Both the position numbers and the translations under genes were made by a program. From assembly GCA_913056355.1 (NCBI GenBank), contig CAJXMX010000007.1, positions 1 to 37,713 of the forward strand: a stretch of 37,713 nt of DNA. The letters are read 5' to 3'. Below, piece by piece: positions 8,358 through 19,178 of this stretch (the first letter of the stretch is position 1; every line of letters begins with the position of its first letter). The notes below the pieces were generated by a model. It was not told the DNA's origin. It worked only from the letters and a program-made list of their open reading frames with translations, and did no database searches. The stretch is from an uncultured Opitutales bacterium. Its GTDB lineage: Bacteria; Verrucomicrobiota; Verrucomicrobiia; Opitutales; Oceanipulchritudinaceae.

Positions 8358-9509
8358 TCAGGCCTTGCGAAGAATGAAACCCTTGAGGTACTCGGACTCC
8401 GGAAAATTGAGCAGGACCGGGTGGTCGATAGGCTGTCCCGTCTCGTAGAGGACCTGGACCTTGCTGCGGGTATCCGCGGCGGCCTGCTCGATGATCTCCC
8501 GGAAGAGGGACCGGCTGACGTGGTGCGAACAGCAGTAGGTGGCCAGGATCCCTCCCGGATTGAGGGCATGGAAGGCCCGCACATGGAGTTCCTTGTATCC
8601 CTTGCTGGCGCCGGCCACCGAGCGCTTGTTGGGGGCGAAGGAGGGCGGGTCGAGAACCACCAGGTCGAAGCGTTCCCGACGGTTGGCGGTGAAGAAATCA
8701 AAGACGTTCTCCTCCCGGAAATCGATCTCCACCTCGTTTTTGGCGGCGTTCTTCCTTCCCTGCTGGACAGCTTCCGCCGAGCTGTCGATGGCCACCACCT
8801 CGCGAGCCCCGGCCCGGGCACAATTGAGGGCAAAAGCACCCTGGTTGCAGAAAGCGTCGAGGACGCGCCAGCCGTCGGCCATGGTGGCGACCTTGAAATG
8901 CTCCTGGCGCTGGTCCAGGTAAAAGCCGGTCTTCTGGGCATTCTCCAGGTCCAGCCAGTACCAGACATTGTAGATCTGTCCCCAGAAGGGAGCCAGCGGC
9001 TGTCCGCTGACCGTCCGGCTGTGCAGTTCCAGGCCCTCCATGCGGCGCGAAGGGGCGTCGTTGCGGAGGACAATTTCCCGCGGCTGCCATTGTTCCTGGA
9101 TCAGTGGGAGCATTTCCGGAAGGGCGCGGTCGACTGCCAGGGTCAGGGCCTGCAGAACCAGAACCTCGTCAAACTGATCGATGACCAAACCGGGCAGATC
9201 ATCCGCCTCGGACCAGACCAGGCGGCGAAAGGGTTCCTCCTCGCGATTGTGGTCGGCGGCTTGCAGGGCCCGCGCCCAGAAAGTCACATCCCAGGCCTCC
9301 TTGCCGGTGGTGTAGCGGCGCCAGGCAATCTGGGAACGCGAATTGACGATTCCCATGCCGAGATGGTTGCCCCGGGAATCCTCGAGGGCGGCAGCCTGGC
9401 CGTCGAGGGCCGGATCCGGCTCACCGTCGAGCTCATTGACAAAAACCCAGGGATGCCCCCGGAGCACGCGGGCATGGCGTGCCTCCTTGCGCAGTACCAG
9501 CTTGTTCAT
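8358..9509 (-). CDS. rlmI: Class I SAM-dependent rRNA methyltransferase, RlmI family (PUA + MTase)
   Basis: N-terminal PUA-like LRKEARHARVLRGHPWVFVNEL; VLDAFCNQGAFALNCARAGA; FDLVVLDPPSFAPNK (motif IV). Confidence 0.88.
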   Translation of the reverse strand: MNKLVLRKEARHARVLRGHPWVFVNELDGEPDPALDGQAAALEDSRGNHLGMGIVNSRSQIAWRRYTTGKEAWDVTFWARALQAADHNREEEPFRRLVWSEADDLPGLVIDQFDEVLVLQALTLAVDRALPEMLPLIQEQWQPREIVLRNDAPSRRMEGLELHSRTVSGQPLAPFWGQIYNVWYWLDLENAQKTGFYLDQRQEHFKVATMADGWRVLDAFCNQGAFALNCARAGAREVVAIDSSAEAVQQGRKNAAKNEVEIDFREENVFDFFTANRRERFDLVVLDPPSFAPNKRSVAGASKGYKELHVRAFHALNPGGILATYCCSHHVSRSLFREIIEQAAADTRSKVQVLYETGQPIDHPVLLNFPESEYLKGFILRKA

Positions 9510-10630
9510 GGATGTCTTAAGCGGAGAAAATAATACCCAATCAGCGCAATCGCCGCCGTTTGCGGTATCAGGGCTGCCAGGAGGGGGTTGACCCCGCTGG
9601 TCCCGGCAAACTGGGCCAGGTTGAGCAGGAAATAGTAGAGGAAGAGGAGCCCCATTGCCTTGCTCACCCCGACGAAGGGATTGGTCCGGACACCGGTCAC
9701 GGAAAAGGGAATGGCCAGTCCGAGGACAATCAGGCAGCCCAAGGGACTGAAGAGCCGGTCGTAAAAGGAGACCGCGTACTGCGCCAGCCGGGGATCCTCG
9801 GCCGGGCGGAGGTAGTCGACGACGGATTTCAATTCAGAGAGGGAGAGGTCCTTGGGCCGTTTCTCAAGGGTTTTCATGAGGTTCGGATCCTCGTTGAATT
9901 CGGCATAGTGGACCCGCTCAAAGGGAAGGCTGCGGACGGGATCCCCGGATTCCGGACTGAAGCTGGTCTCCCGTCCACTGATCAGGGTCCAGCCGCCGTT
10001 AAGGTCGTCGTAAAATCCTTCATTGGCCACCAGACGCTTCAACTCATGGCCGTTCTCCGGATCCAGCTCGGAAATGGTCACGCCATAGGCCCGGTAATTG
10101 AACTCATTGAAGCGGTTCAGGAACCACAGGCGTCCGTCCCGGCGATTGAAGAAGGTCAGGTTGTAGTGCAGGCCGACCTCCTCCTCCGGGGTGTCCTCGC
10201 TCAGGGCCTTGGCGTAGGAAAGCTGGTTCCAGATCCCACGGGACTTTTCCACCGACCACGGCACGAGCCTGGCGTTAAGCTGGAAGAGGACCACGGTCAG
10301 GATCAAGGCCACCACCCAGAGGCTGCGGGTGATCCGGAAGAGGCTGTTTCCGGCGGCCCGCATGGCGGTGAGCTCATGGTGCTTGTGCAATTGACCCAGG
10401 GTGAATAGCAGCGAAACCATGAAAGTCATGGGCAGGGCCACGGGGATCAGGGTCGGCAGCAGGACCATGTAGTAAGAGATAATCTGCGAGGTACTGGCCC
10501 CAAAACCGAGCAGGTCCGGCAGGTTGTCCTGCAAGTCACCAATAATCATCAACCCGAACAGGACGAAAATGGTCATGCAGAAGACTTTGAACCATTCCAG
10601 GAAGATGTAGCGGTCGAGGAGCATTTTCAT
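9506..10630 (-). CDS. LptF/LptG family permease
   Basis: MLLDRYIFLEWFKVF, LPMTFMVSLLFTLGQLHKHHELTAMRAAG, C-terminal TM block; typical YjgP/YjgQ layout. Confidence 0.87.
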   Translation of the reverse strand: MKMLLDRYIFLEWFKVFCMTIFVLFGLMIIGDLQDNLPDLLGFGASTSQIISYYMVLLPTLIPVALPMTFMVSLLFTLGQLHKHHELTAMRAAGNSLFRITRSLWVVALILTVVLFQLNARLVPWSVEKSRGIWNQLSYAKALSEDTPEEEVGLHYNLTFFNRRDGRLWFLNRFNEFNYRAYGVTISELDPENGHELKRLVANEGFYDDLNGGWTLISGRETSFSPESGDPVRSLPFERVHYAEFNEDPNLMKTLEKRPKDLSLSELKSVVDYLRPAEDPRLAQYAVSFYDRLFSPLGCLIVLGLAIPFSVTGVRTNPFVGVSKAMGLLFLYYFLLNLAQFAGTSGVNPLLAALIPQTAAIALIGYYFLRLRHP

Positions 10631-13002
10631 GACAGTAAAGACTTCAAGGTCTCAAGATCAACCTTTGCCGACTGATGGGAGCTTTCGTCCAGCAAATCCT
10701 TCAGCAGGGCGGCCTTCTTGAGCTGCAACTCCAGGACCTTGTCCTCGACCGTCCCCTCGGTGACCAGTTTATAGCTGGTCACGGTCCGCTCCTGCCCGAT
10801 TCGGTGGGCACGGTCGGTGGCCTGGTCCTCGACGGCCGGATTCCACCAGGGATCGAAGTGGATGACCGTGTCGGCTCCGGTCAGGTTGAGGCCGGTCCCC
10901 CCGGCCTTGAGGGAAATCAGGCACACCGGCAAGGATTCATCCCGGTTGAACCGGTCACAGACGGCCAGGCGGTCGCGGGTTGATCCGTCGATGTAGGCCC
11001 AGCCAATCCCGGAATCCTCCAGCCAGCTCCGGAGCCGCTTGAGGAGCTTGACGAACTGGGAAAAGACAAGGATCCGATGGCCCCCGTCGATAGCCTCCTC
11101 CAGCAATTCCTGGAAGGCCCGGAACTTGCCGGATTCCTGCAGGGGATAATCCGGGTCCAGCAAACCGGGATCGGCGCAGACCTGGCGCAGGCGCAGGAGC
11201 TCCGTCAGCATGGTGAACCGCAGGCGGTTCTCGGAAGCGCCGGCGGAGGCCATTTCCATCAGGACCTGCTGGCTCTTCAACCGCACCTCGTGGTAGAGCC
11301 GTCCCTGGCGGTCCTCCATGCCGCACCACAGGGTCTGCTCGATTTTCTCCGGCAGTTCGGGGGCCACGGCCTTCTTTCCGCGGCGCAGGATATAGGGCAC
11401 CGCCTGCTGCAGGTGGCGCTTCTCGAACCAGGCCTTGTCCTCTCCCCTGCTGTCGGAGGGAGGCCGCTTGAGGTAGCCCGGCAGGCAAAAATCGAACAGC
11501 GAGCGCAGGTCATCGATGGAATTCTCGATGGGCGTCCCGGTCAGGACAAAGCGGGCCCCGGCCCGGACCGACCGGAGGGACCGGGCGGCCCCGGTCCGCC
11601 GGTTCTTGACGTGCTGGGCCTCGTCGGCGATGGCCAGGGAAAATCCGGCACCGGCGAAGAGCGCGTCATCGTTCCGCAAGGTGCTGTAGGAGGTCAGGCA
11701 GACATCCGGCTCTCCCGGGTCCGGCCAGAACTCCTGAAGCCGGGACGGGCCGTGATGGAGGTATACCTTCAGCCCGGGAGCCCATACGGAGAGCTCCCTC
11801 TGCCAGTTGCCGAGCAGGCTGGCCGGGGCCACCACGAGCGCCGGCCCGGAGGATTCCCCGGCCTTTCGCCAGCACTGGATCAGCCCGATGGCCTGGATGG
11901 TTTTGCCAAGGCCCATTTCGTCGGCCAGGATGCCGCCGAGGCGGTTGCGGTAGAGATGCCACAGCCAGGCCGTGCCGATCAGCTGGTAGGACCGGAAGCG
12001 GCGGGCCACCGACTCCGCCAGCGGAGGCGGCTGGAGACGGCCGATTTCGCGAATGGCCGCGCTGCGCTCGGTCCAGTCTTCCGGGAGGGCTTCGCCCAAC
12101 TCGAGATCATCGAGGATGGCGGCCGTATCGACGAGGGCCGAGGAGCGGACCCGGGTCTGGAACAGGCCCGTCAGGGGCAATCCGGGATCGCCGCCAAGGG
12201 CACGGCTGGCCTCGGAAAATTTCTCCAGCAATTCCTTCTCCAGAAGGTAGATCCGGTCCCCGCGGACGATGTAGTGACATCCCGAGAGCAGGGCGTTGTG
12301 AATGTCGCGAACCTCGATGCCCTCAGCGCGGACTTCCAGGCGCAACTCGAATCCGTCGCCGGTCTTCCGGGTCTGGCAATCCAGCTTGACCGGGACCAGC
12401 CGCCGCGTGCGCTCCTGAAAGCCATCGGTGAAGGCCGGCTGGTAATTCTGCTCCAGGCGCCGCCGCTGGGTGGCCAGGAAATTGAGGACCTTGTGCTGGT
12501 CCCGCAGCCACCACTTCCCGTTGCGGGGCTCATGGTGGAAGCCTTCGCTGCGCAGCCAGCCGGTGCAGGTTTCGTACTGCGGATGGTCTTTTTCCCGCAG
12601 GAGGATGGACAGGTACTGGGGCGAGCCCTCGACAACCATCCAGCCCTCCGGGAGAACGGACCGGCCGCGTCCCCGCGGAGCCTGCTGGGGCTGCGCGGTG
12701 GGGGCTTCCCGCTGGCTGCGCTGGGCGGCCAGCACCAGGGCCAGGGCGTGTTCGCAGACCTGCGCCCGTCGTCCCTTCGCGCAGTGGCACTTGTTCTGGA
12801 CGAAGGTCGTTGAACGCAGGTTCAATTCCGGTCGAAACGTTTCGCCTCCGACCTCGACGACGCCCGTCAGCATCGGGAATTCCCAGCCGGCTTTCTTGAC
12901 ACAATTCCGGTCCAGCAATTGCCGGGCCGTCCGCAGGCAGCCCCATCCGGACATTTCCGCCAGGGCCTCCCGGGTCAGGGATGGAAAATCAATCAGGCTC
13001 AT
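10627..13002 (-). CDS. SNF2-family DEAD/DEAH-like helicase with N-terminal SWIM-like zinc finger
   Basis: CHCAKGRRAQVCEHALAL (SWIM), GGILADEMGLGKTIQAIG (Walker A), LAIADEAQHVKN (DEAQ), SLKAGGTGLNLTGADTVIHFDPWWNPAVEDQATDRAHRIGQ (motifs V/VI). Confidence 0.95.
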   Translation of the reverse strand: MSLIDFPSLTREALAEMSGWGCLRTARQLLDRNCVKKAGWEFPMLTGVVEVGGETFRPELNLRSTTFVQNKCHCAKGRRAQVCEHALALVLAAQRSQREAPTAQPQQAPRGRGRSVLPEGWMVVEGSPQYLSILLREKDHPQYETCTGWLRSEGFHHEPRNGKWWLRDQHKVLNFLATQRRRLEQNYQPAFTDGFQERTRRLVPVKLDCQTRKTGDGFELRLEVRAEGIEVRDIHNALLSGCHYIVRGDRIYLLEKELLEKFSEASRALGGDPGLPLTGLFQTRVRSSALVDTAAILDDLELGEALPEDWTERSAAIREIGRLQPPPLAESVARRFRSYQLIGTAWLWHLYRNRLGGILADEMGLGKTIQAIGLIQCWRKAGESSGPALVVAPASLLGNWQRELSVWAPGLKVYLHHGPSRLQEFWPDPGEPDVCLTSYSTLRNDDALFAGAGFSLAIADEAQHVKNRRTGAARSLRSVRAGARFVLTGTPIENSIDDLRSLFDFCLPGYLKRPPSDSRGEDKAWFEKRHLQQAVPYILRRGKKAVAPELPEKIEQTLWCGMEDRQGRLYHEVRLKSQQVLMEMASAGASENRLRFTMLTELLRLRQVCADPGLLDPDYPLQESGKFRAFQELLEEAIDGGHRILVFSQFVKLLKRLRSWLEDSGIGWAYIDGSTRDRLAVCDRFNRDESLPVCLISLKAGGTGLNLTGADTVIHFDPWWNPAVEDQATDRAHRIGQERTVTSYKLVTEGTVEDKVLELQLKKAALLKDLLDESSHQSAKVDLETLKSLLS

Positions 13003-13011
13003 CCGGCTCGG

Positions 13012-14004
13012 TCAGTCCATGCGGAACATGACTTTTCCAAGCCGGGGATTTCCGGCGGCCTCGACGGCCTCCTTGTAGTCTTCAAGCCTGAAGGAGTCGC
13101 TGACCGTGGCGGTGACCTGCCCCTTGCGCATCAGGTCGAATATCTTGTCGAACATGATCTGGACGCGGGTTTCCGACTGGTTGCGAAACCACTGGTCCAT
13201 CCAGAAGCCGCGCAGGGTGACGTTGTTGAAAATGAGCGCCCGGGTCGGGAAACGGACCGCCTCGAACTGCATCGCCCCGATGGTCACATGGCTTCCGCCC
13301 GGCGACAGCGCATTGACCAGCCGGATGGCGCTCTCGCCGCCGATCGAGTTCAGGGCCAGCATCACCGGCTGGCCGCCGGTCAGGTCCTTGATGTTCCGGT
13401 CATAGCCGGACTCCTCCAGGACCACATGGTCGGCCCCGCGGTCCAGCAGCGGCTGGATCAATTCTTCGCGGCGCACCACATTCACGGTCTTGAGACCCAG
13501 ATGACGGGCCATTTCAATGACATGCAGGCCGACCGCGGAATTGGCCGCGTTCTGGATCACCCAGTCCCCGTCGTTGAGACCGGCGTCCCGCAGGATCCGC
13601 CAGGCCGTGGGCGGATTGATGGTGGCCATGGCGGCCATCTCGACGGGGATATCCGAGGGCACCCGGAAGAGGCCCTTGGCACTGGATAGTCCCATCTCCT
13701 GCCATGAGCCCATGTCGTCCGGTACCGTGACCCGGTCTCCGGGGGAAAAATCATCGACGTCAGCACCGACTGCGACAATTTCCGCCACCCCTTCCCGGCC
13801 GGCCACCGCGGGCAAGGCCTTCAACCGGCCGTACTTGCCCAGGATCATGCCGAAGTCGCTGGGATGGACCGGAGCGGCCAGGACCTTCAGGAGGACCTCT
13901 CCCGGCCCCGGATCCCGCAGGGATTGCGCTTCCAGTCCAAGCACTTCCAGGGGCTTGCCATAAGAGCTGTAAATTAGGGCTTTGCCGGTTTTCATGTATA
14001 ACAT
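13012..14004 (-). CDS. Zinc-independent MDR-family 2-enoyl thioester reductase / quinone oxidoreductase-like (MECR-like)
   Basis: PAVAGREGVAEIVAVGADVDDFSPGDRV, GDWVIQNAANSAVGLHVIEMARHLGLKTVNVVRR. Confidence 0.85.
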   Translation of the reverse strand: MLYMKTGKALIYSSYGKPLEVLGLEAQSLRDPGPGEVLLKVLAAPVHPSDFGMILGKYGRLKALPAVAGREGVAEIVAVGADVDDFSPGDRVTVPDDMGSWQEMGLSSAKGLFRVPSDIPVEMAAMATINPPTAWRILRDAGLNDGDWVIQNAANSAVGLHVIEMARHLGLKTVNVVRREELIQPLLDRGADHVVLEESGYDRNIKDLTGGQPVMLALNSIGGESAIRLVNALSPGGSHVTIGAMQFEAVRFPTRALIFNNVTLRGFWMDQWFRNQSETRVQIMFDKIFDLMRKGQVTATVSDSFRLEDYKEAVEAAGNPRLGKVMFRMD

Positions 14005-14108
14005 CCTCGGAAACCCGGAATCAAATTTCCAGATTATAAACCGGTGAAGACGACATGAAATCTGGTCCCTGTTCTTGCCACTATCATTTTATGCGGTTCG
14101 ATGCTGGA

Positions 14109-16175
14109 ATGAGCCAGACACATCCGTTTCTTGATACATCCTATCATATTCCCTGGTCCCGCCTGACGCCGGAGCATGTGGCAGCCGACATGGAGGTCGC
14201 CCTCCGGGAGGGAACCGAAGCCCTCGACCGGATCATCGCCGTTGAGGACGGGAAGGAAACCCTGGAGAACACCTTCCTGGCCCTGGAGGATGCCCAGGAC
14301 CTGGTCGGTCGTCCGTGGCACCTGGTCAACCATCTCACCGCGGTCAGCGACAGCCCGGAAATCCGCAAGGCCCACCGTGAGATGCTGCCCAAGGCGACGG
14401 AGTTCTTTTCCTCCATCCCCCTCAACCAGGGGCTCTACCTGAAGCTGAAGCAATTCGCCGCCAGCCCGGCCTGCCGGGAACTGGATCCCGTCCGCCGGCG
14501 TTTTGTCAGCGAGACCCTGAAGGATTTCGAGGACGCCGGCGCGGCGTTGGACGAAAAGACCCGCCAGCGGCTGAAGGACATCGAGTCCCTCCTGGCGGAC
14601 AAGACCAAGACCTATGCCGACAACTGCCTCGATTCCCTGAACGCCTTCGAGAAAGTGGTGGATTCGAAGGAGGAGCTGGCCGGTTTGCCGGAATCCGCCG
14701 TCGAGGCGGCCCTCAGCTCCGCCAAGGCCAAGGGTTACGGCACCGGGGAGGAGCCCAAATACCGCTTCACCCTGCACATGCCCTCCTACCTGCCGGTGCT
14801 GCAGCATGCTGATTCGGATGCATTGCGAAAGGAGCTCTTCCTCGGATTCAAGCGCGTGGGCCACTTCGGGAAGTACGAGAACGGGGACCTGGTGCGCGAG
14901 ATCCTGACCCTGCGCAAGGAAAAGGCTGACCTCCTCGGACGGAAGAATTTTCCCGACTGGGTATTGTCGCGGCGGATGGCCAAAAGCGGCCGCAAGGCCA
15001 TGGAATTTGTTGAGGACCTGCACGACCGTACCGGGGAGGCGTTTGCCCGCGAACACCGGGAGCTGCAGGAATTCAAGGCGGCCAAGACCGGCCAGCCGGC
15101 CGGCCCGCTGACACCATGGGAAGTCGGCTACTGGTCGGAAAAGCTGCGCAAGGAGAAGTTCGACTTCGACGAGGAGGCCCTGCGGCCCTACTTCCCGGTG
15201 GAATCCGTCATGCGCGGCATGTTCGAGCTGGTGGAGACCGTTTTCGGGATCAAGGTCAAGGAACAGACCGAGGACAAGCCGGAGACCTGGCACCCGGAAG
15301 TCCAGTACTACAACATTCTCGACGCGGCCAGCGGCCGTCACCTGGGTTCCTTCTACACCGACTGGTATCCGCGCGATTCCAAGCAGAGCGGTGCCTGGAT
15401 GAACTACCTGATTACCGGACGGGAGCAGGAAGACGGCACCTTGAGCCCGCATCTGGGCCTGATGATCGGAAACCTGACCCCGCCCGTGGGGGACAAGCCG
15501 GCGCTGCTCAGCCACCGTGACGTGGAGACCATCTTCCACGAGTTCGGCCACCTCCTCCACCACCTCCTCAGCGAGGTCAGGGTGCGCAGCCTGTGCGGGG
15601 TCAACGTGGCCTGGGATTTCGTCGAGCTGCCCTCCCAGATCATGGAAAACTGGTGCTGGGAACGGGAGAGCCTGGACCTCTTCGCCCGCCATTACAAAAC
15701 CGGGGAGAAAATCCCCGACGACCTTTACCGGAAGCTGGTCCGGACCCGGACCTTCGGGGCCGCCCGCCTGCAGATGCGGCAGCTCTCGTTCGGCCGCATG
15801 GACCTCTCCCTGCACCTGGAATTTGATCCCGCCTCGGGGGAGGATCTGGACGCCTTCATCGACCAGGCGCTTGAGGGCTACCTGGATCCGGTCAGCGAGA
15901 AGTTCCCCAGCAATGTCCGCAACTTCGGTCACCTGTTCACCGATTCCACCGGCTATGCCGCCGGCTACTACAGCTACAAGTGGGCGGAAGTGCTGGATGC
16001 CGACGCCTTTACCCGCTTCCTCAAGGAGGGAATCATGAATCCGGAGACCGGGCGCGCCTTTCGCAAGGCCATCCTGGCCAAGGGAAATTCCGAGGAGCCG
16101 GCGGTGCTCTTCCGGGAATTCATGGGCCGCGATCCCGACCCCCAGGCGCTCCTGGTCCGCCTGGGGCTGGTGTAG
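14109..16175 (+). CDS. prlC: M3-family oligopeptidase (oligopeptidase A-like)
   Basis: Zinc motif HEFGHLLHHLLSE (HExxH) with the surrounding M3 fold sequence. Start taken at MSQTHPFLD; the ORF extends back to 14055. Confidence 0.9.
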   Translation: MSQTHPFLDTSYHIPWSRLTPEHVAADMEVALREGTEALDRIIAVEDGKETLENTFLALEDAQDLVGRPWHLVNHLTAVSDSPEIRKAHREMLPKATEFFSSIPLNQGLYLKLKQFAASPACRELDPVRRRFVSETLKDFEDAGAALDEKTRQRLKDIESLLADKTKTYADNCLDSLNAFEKVVDSKEELAGLPESAVEAALSSAKAKGYGTGEEPKYRFTLHMPSYLPVLQHADSDALRKELFLGFKRVGHFGKYENGDLVREILTLRKEKADLLGRKNFPDWVLSRRMAKSGRKAMEFVEDLHDRTGEAFAREHRELQEFKAAKTGQPAGPLTPWEVGYWSEKLRKEKFDFDEEALRPYFPVESVMRGMFELVETVFGIKVKEQTEDKPETWHPEVQYYNILDAASGRHLGSFYTDWYPRDSKQSGAWMNYLITGREQEDGTLSPHLGLMIGNLTPPVGDKPALLSHRDVETIFHEFGHLLHHLLSEVRVRSLCGVNVAWDFVELPSQIMENWCWERESLDLFARHYKTGEKIPDDLYRKLVRTRTFGAARLQMRQLSFGRMDLSLHLEFDPASGEDLDAFIDQALEGYLDPVSEKFPSNVRNFGHLFTDSTGYAAGYYSYKWAEVLDADAFTRFLKEGIMNPETGRAFRKAILAKGNSEEPAVLFREFMGRDPDPQALLVRLGLV

Positions 16176-16227
16176 GTAGAAAACCGAATCGGTAACTCGA
16201 TCAACGAGCTTGGTTCCTTGATATGAT

Positions 16228-16280
16228 GCCCCGGAGGGGTCGCATCCGCCAATCGGTATCATCTGCGACCCCTCCGGGGC
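16228..16280. repeat. 17-bp perfect inverted repeat, 19-nt spacer
   Basis: gccccggaggggtcgca (16228-16244) and tgcgacccctccggggc (16264-16280) are exact reverse complements. Confidence 0.9.
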
Positions 16281-16452
16281 CGGTTTTCGATAACGGGCCA
16301 GTTCCCCGGGGCGTCGCTCGCCCTTCGGGCTCGTTCCGCCCAGCGCTAATGGCTTTCATCCCTTCGGGATTCCAGACTTCCGACACGGCCAATGGCTTCC
16401 CTACCTTCGAGGCAGACAATTTCTAACGAGCCAGATTTTGAAATTATTAATC

Positions 16453-16497
16453 AAAAAAGCCCGCTCCGATCCCGCAGGAGCGGGATGGGAACGGGCT
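16453..16497 (-). terminator. Intrinsic terminator downstream of htrA
   Basis: Minus strand: agcccg..tcc..atcccgc-tcct-gcgggat..gga..cgggct stem followed by a T6 tract (plus-strand aaaaaa 16453-16458). Confidence 0.85.
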
Positions 16498-16546
16498 GAA
16501 ATTATGGCCTCCCCGAATGGGCCAGGCGTTGAGCGGGGGCTCCGCC

Positions 16547-18043
16547 CTACTCGATCCGCAGGGCCAGGAATCCGTTGTTACCGCGGTAGGAGACCCAGAG
16601 CTTGTTGACCCGGCCCCGATGGAGGTGCTCGTTCAACTGGCCGATGGTGGTCACCGGCTGGTCGTTGATCTCGAGGATGATCATTCCCGGGGCCAGCACC
16701 TTGGCATAGGGTGAACGCGGATTAACTTCCGTGACCAGGATTCCCTCGTCCAGGTCCAGGTTCCACTGGTCCTTCACGGTGGGGGTCACCGGTTCGAGCC
16801 CGATGCCATCCAGGGGCGAGTCTTCACTCGTCACCACCGCGGAAGGATCGTCGAGGCTGCCCAGGGTGACCTCCAGCTCCTTCTGTTCGCCATCGCGCAT
16901 GATGACGACGTTGATCAGGGTCCCCGGGGCCATGGAGGCCACCGCCAGACGCAGGTCGGAAACCGACTCCACTTCCTGTCCGTCGATGGAGCGGATCACG
17001 TCGCCGCGCTGCATGCCGGCCTTGGCGGCCGGTGTCCCGTCCTGGACGGTCTCCACCAGGGCGCCTTTGGCGATCTCCAGTCCGAAGGCTTCCGCCATGT
17101 CGGGATTGAGGTCGCTGATGGAAACCCCGAGGTAACCGCGACGGACCTTGCCGAATTCAATCAGCTCCATGACCACGGTCCGGGCCAGCCGTGAGGGAAT
17201 GGCGAACCCGATGCCGATACTTCCTCCGGTCTGGGAAAAGATAGCGGTATTGATGCCGACCAGACGGCCCTTGGCATCGACCAGAGCCCCGCCGGAATTG
17301 CCGCGGTTGATGGCCGCGTCGGTCTGGATGAAATTCTCATAACCCTGGTTGCCGAGCAGGCCGAGGTTGGTCCGCTTGGTGGCGGAAACGATCCCCATGG
17401 TGCTGGTCTGGCCGACCCCGAGGGGATTACCGATGGCAAAGACGATATCCCCCACTTCCAGCATGTTGCTGTCGGCGATGGCAATCGATGGCAGGCCGTC
17501 CCGCTCGATCTTGAGCAGGGCCACATCGGTCCGCTCGTCGCGGCCGATCAGCTTGGCCTCCTCCTGGCTGCCGTCATTGAGATGGATCGTGATTTCGTCC
17601 GCCGGTTCCCCGGAATCGTCTGAAATCACGTGGTTGTTGGTCAGGATATACCCATCCTCGGAAATGATGACCCCCGAGCCCAGTCCGTAGGGGACCCGGC
17701 GCTCGTAGGTCTGGCCTTCCTGGCCAGGCGGCATCTGGTGGTTTTGATCATCCGGCATGCCATAATAGCGGCGGAGAAACTCCTCGATCGGGCTCCGTCC
17801 ACGATTGCGCATGATCTCCACGATGCTGGCCGTGGTCACGGAAACAACCGCCGACCGGGCCGGCTCCAGGACCTTCGCATAGCTGGTGATGTACGGTACG
17901 GAACCGTCATCGACGGCAGTCCGGTCCATGTCGAAGCCGTCCTCCGCACGGGATGTGGAAACCACTGTCGAGACCAGGACCAGGGCAAGCCCCAGCCCAC
18001 GCGTTAACTTGAATGAAAAATGGGAAAACAGTTTTTGTGTCAT
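16547..18043 (-). CDS. HtrA/DegP-like periplasmic serine protease with two PDZ domains
   Basis: Trypsin-like triad contexts LTNNHVI, DVALLKI, GNSGGALVDAKG; PDZ motifs RRGYLGVSI and GMIILEINDQPV. Start set at MTQKLFSHF (signal peptide); the ORF extends to 18118. Confidence 0.93.
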   Translation of the reverse strand: MTQKLFSHFSFKLTRGLGLALVLVSTVVSTSRAEDGFDMDRTAVDDGSVPYITSYAKVLEPARSAVVSVTTASIVEIMRNRGRSPIEEFLRRYYGMPDDQNHQMPPGQEGQTYERRVPYGLGSGVIISEDGYILTNNHVISDDSGEPADEITIHLNDGSQEEAKLIGRDERTDVALLKIERDGLPSIAIADSNMLEVGDIVFAIGNPLGVGQTSTMGIVSATKRTNLGLLGNQGYENFIQTDAAINRGNSGGALVDAKGRLVGINTAIFSQTGGSIGIGFAIPSRLARTVVMELIEFGKVRRGYLGVSISDLNPDMAEAFGLEIAKGALVETVQDGTPAAKAGMQRGDVIRSIDGQEVESVSDLRLAVASMAPGTLINVVIMRDGEQKELEVTLGSLDDPSAVVTSEDSPLDGIGLEPVTPTVKDQWNLDLDEGILVTEVNPRSPYAKVLAPGMIILEINDQPVTTIGQLNEHLHRGRVNKLWVSYRGNNGFLALRIE

Positions 18044-18172
18044 AATGTTTTCTGTTTGCGTCCTGAAGTTGGACGCGAATGACGGGCAGGAATTCAAAAA
18101 AAACCACCCGGCCACCAATGAAAGGAGGCACAGAAAACATATCCGGACCGCCCGGATTTTCCAGAATCCGGA

Positions 18173-19120
<948 letters not shown>

Positions 19121-19178
19121 AACTGAGGACTTGGGTTACTGAATGGGAAGCACGGTCGGGCTGGCAACCAAATACGGG

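Noticed and set aside
14034-16262. 742-aa minus-strand ORF opposite the M3 peptidase
   Set aside because: Antisense of a gene with an intact HExxH motif; repetitive shadow composition.
16201-16419. 72-aa minus-strand ORF (..NPEGMKAISAG..)
   Set aside because: Lies within the palindromic intergenic element; better explained as a repeat-derived spurious ORF than a protein gene.
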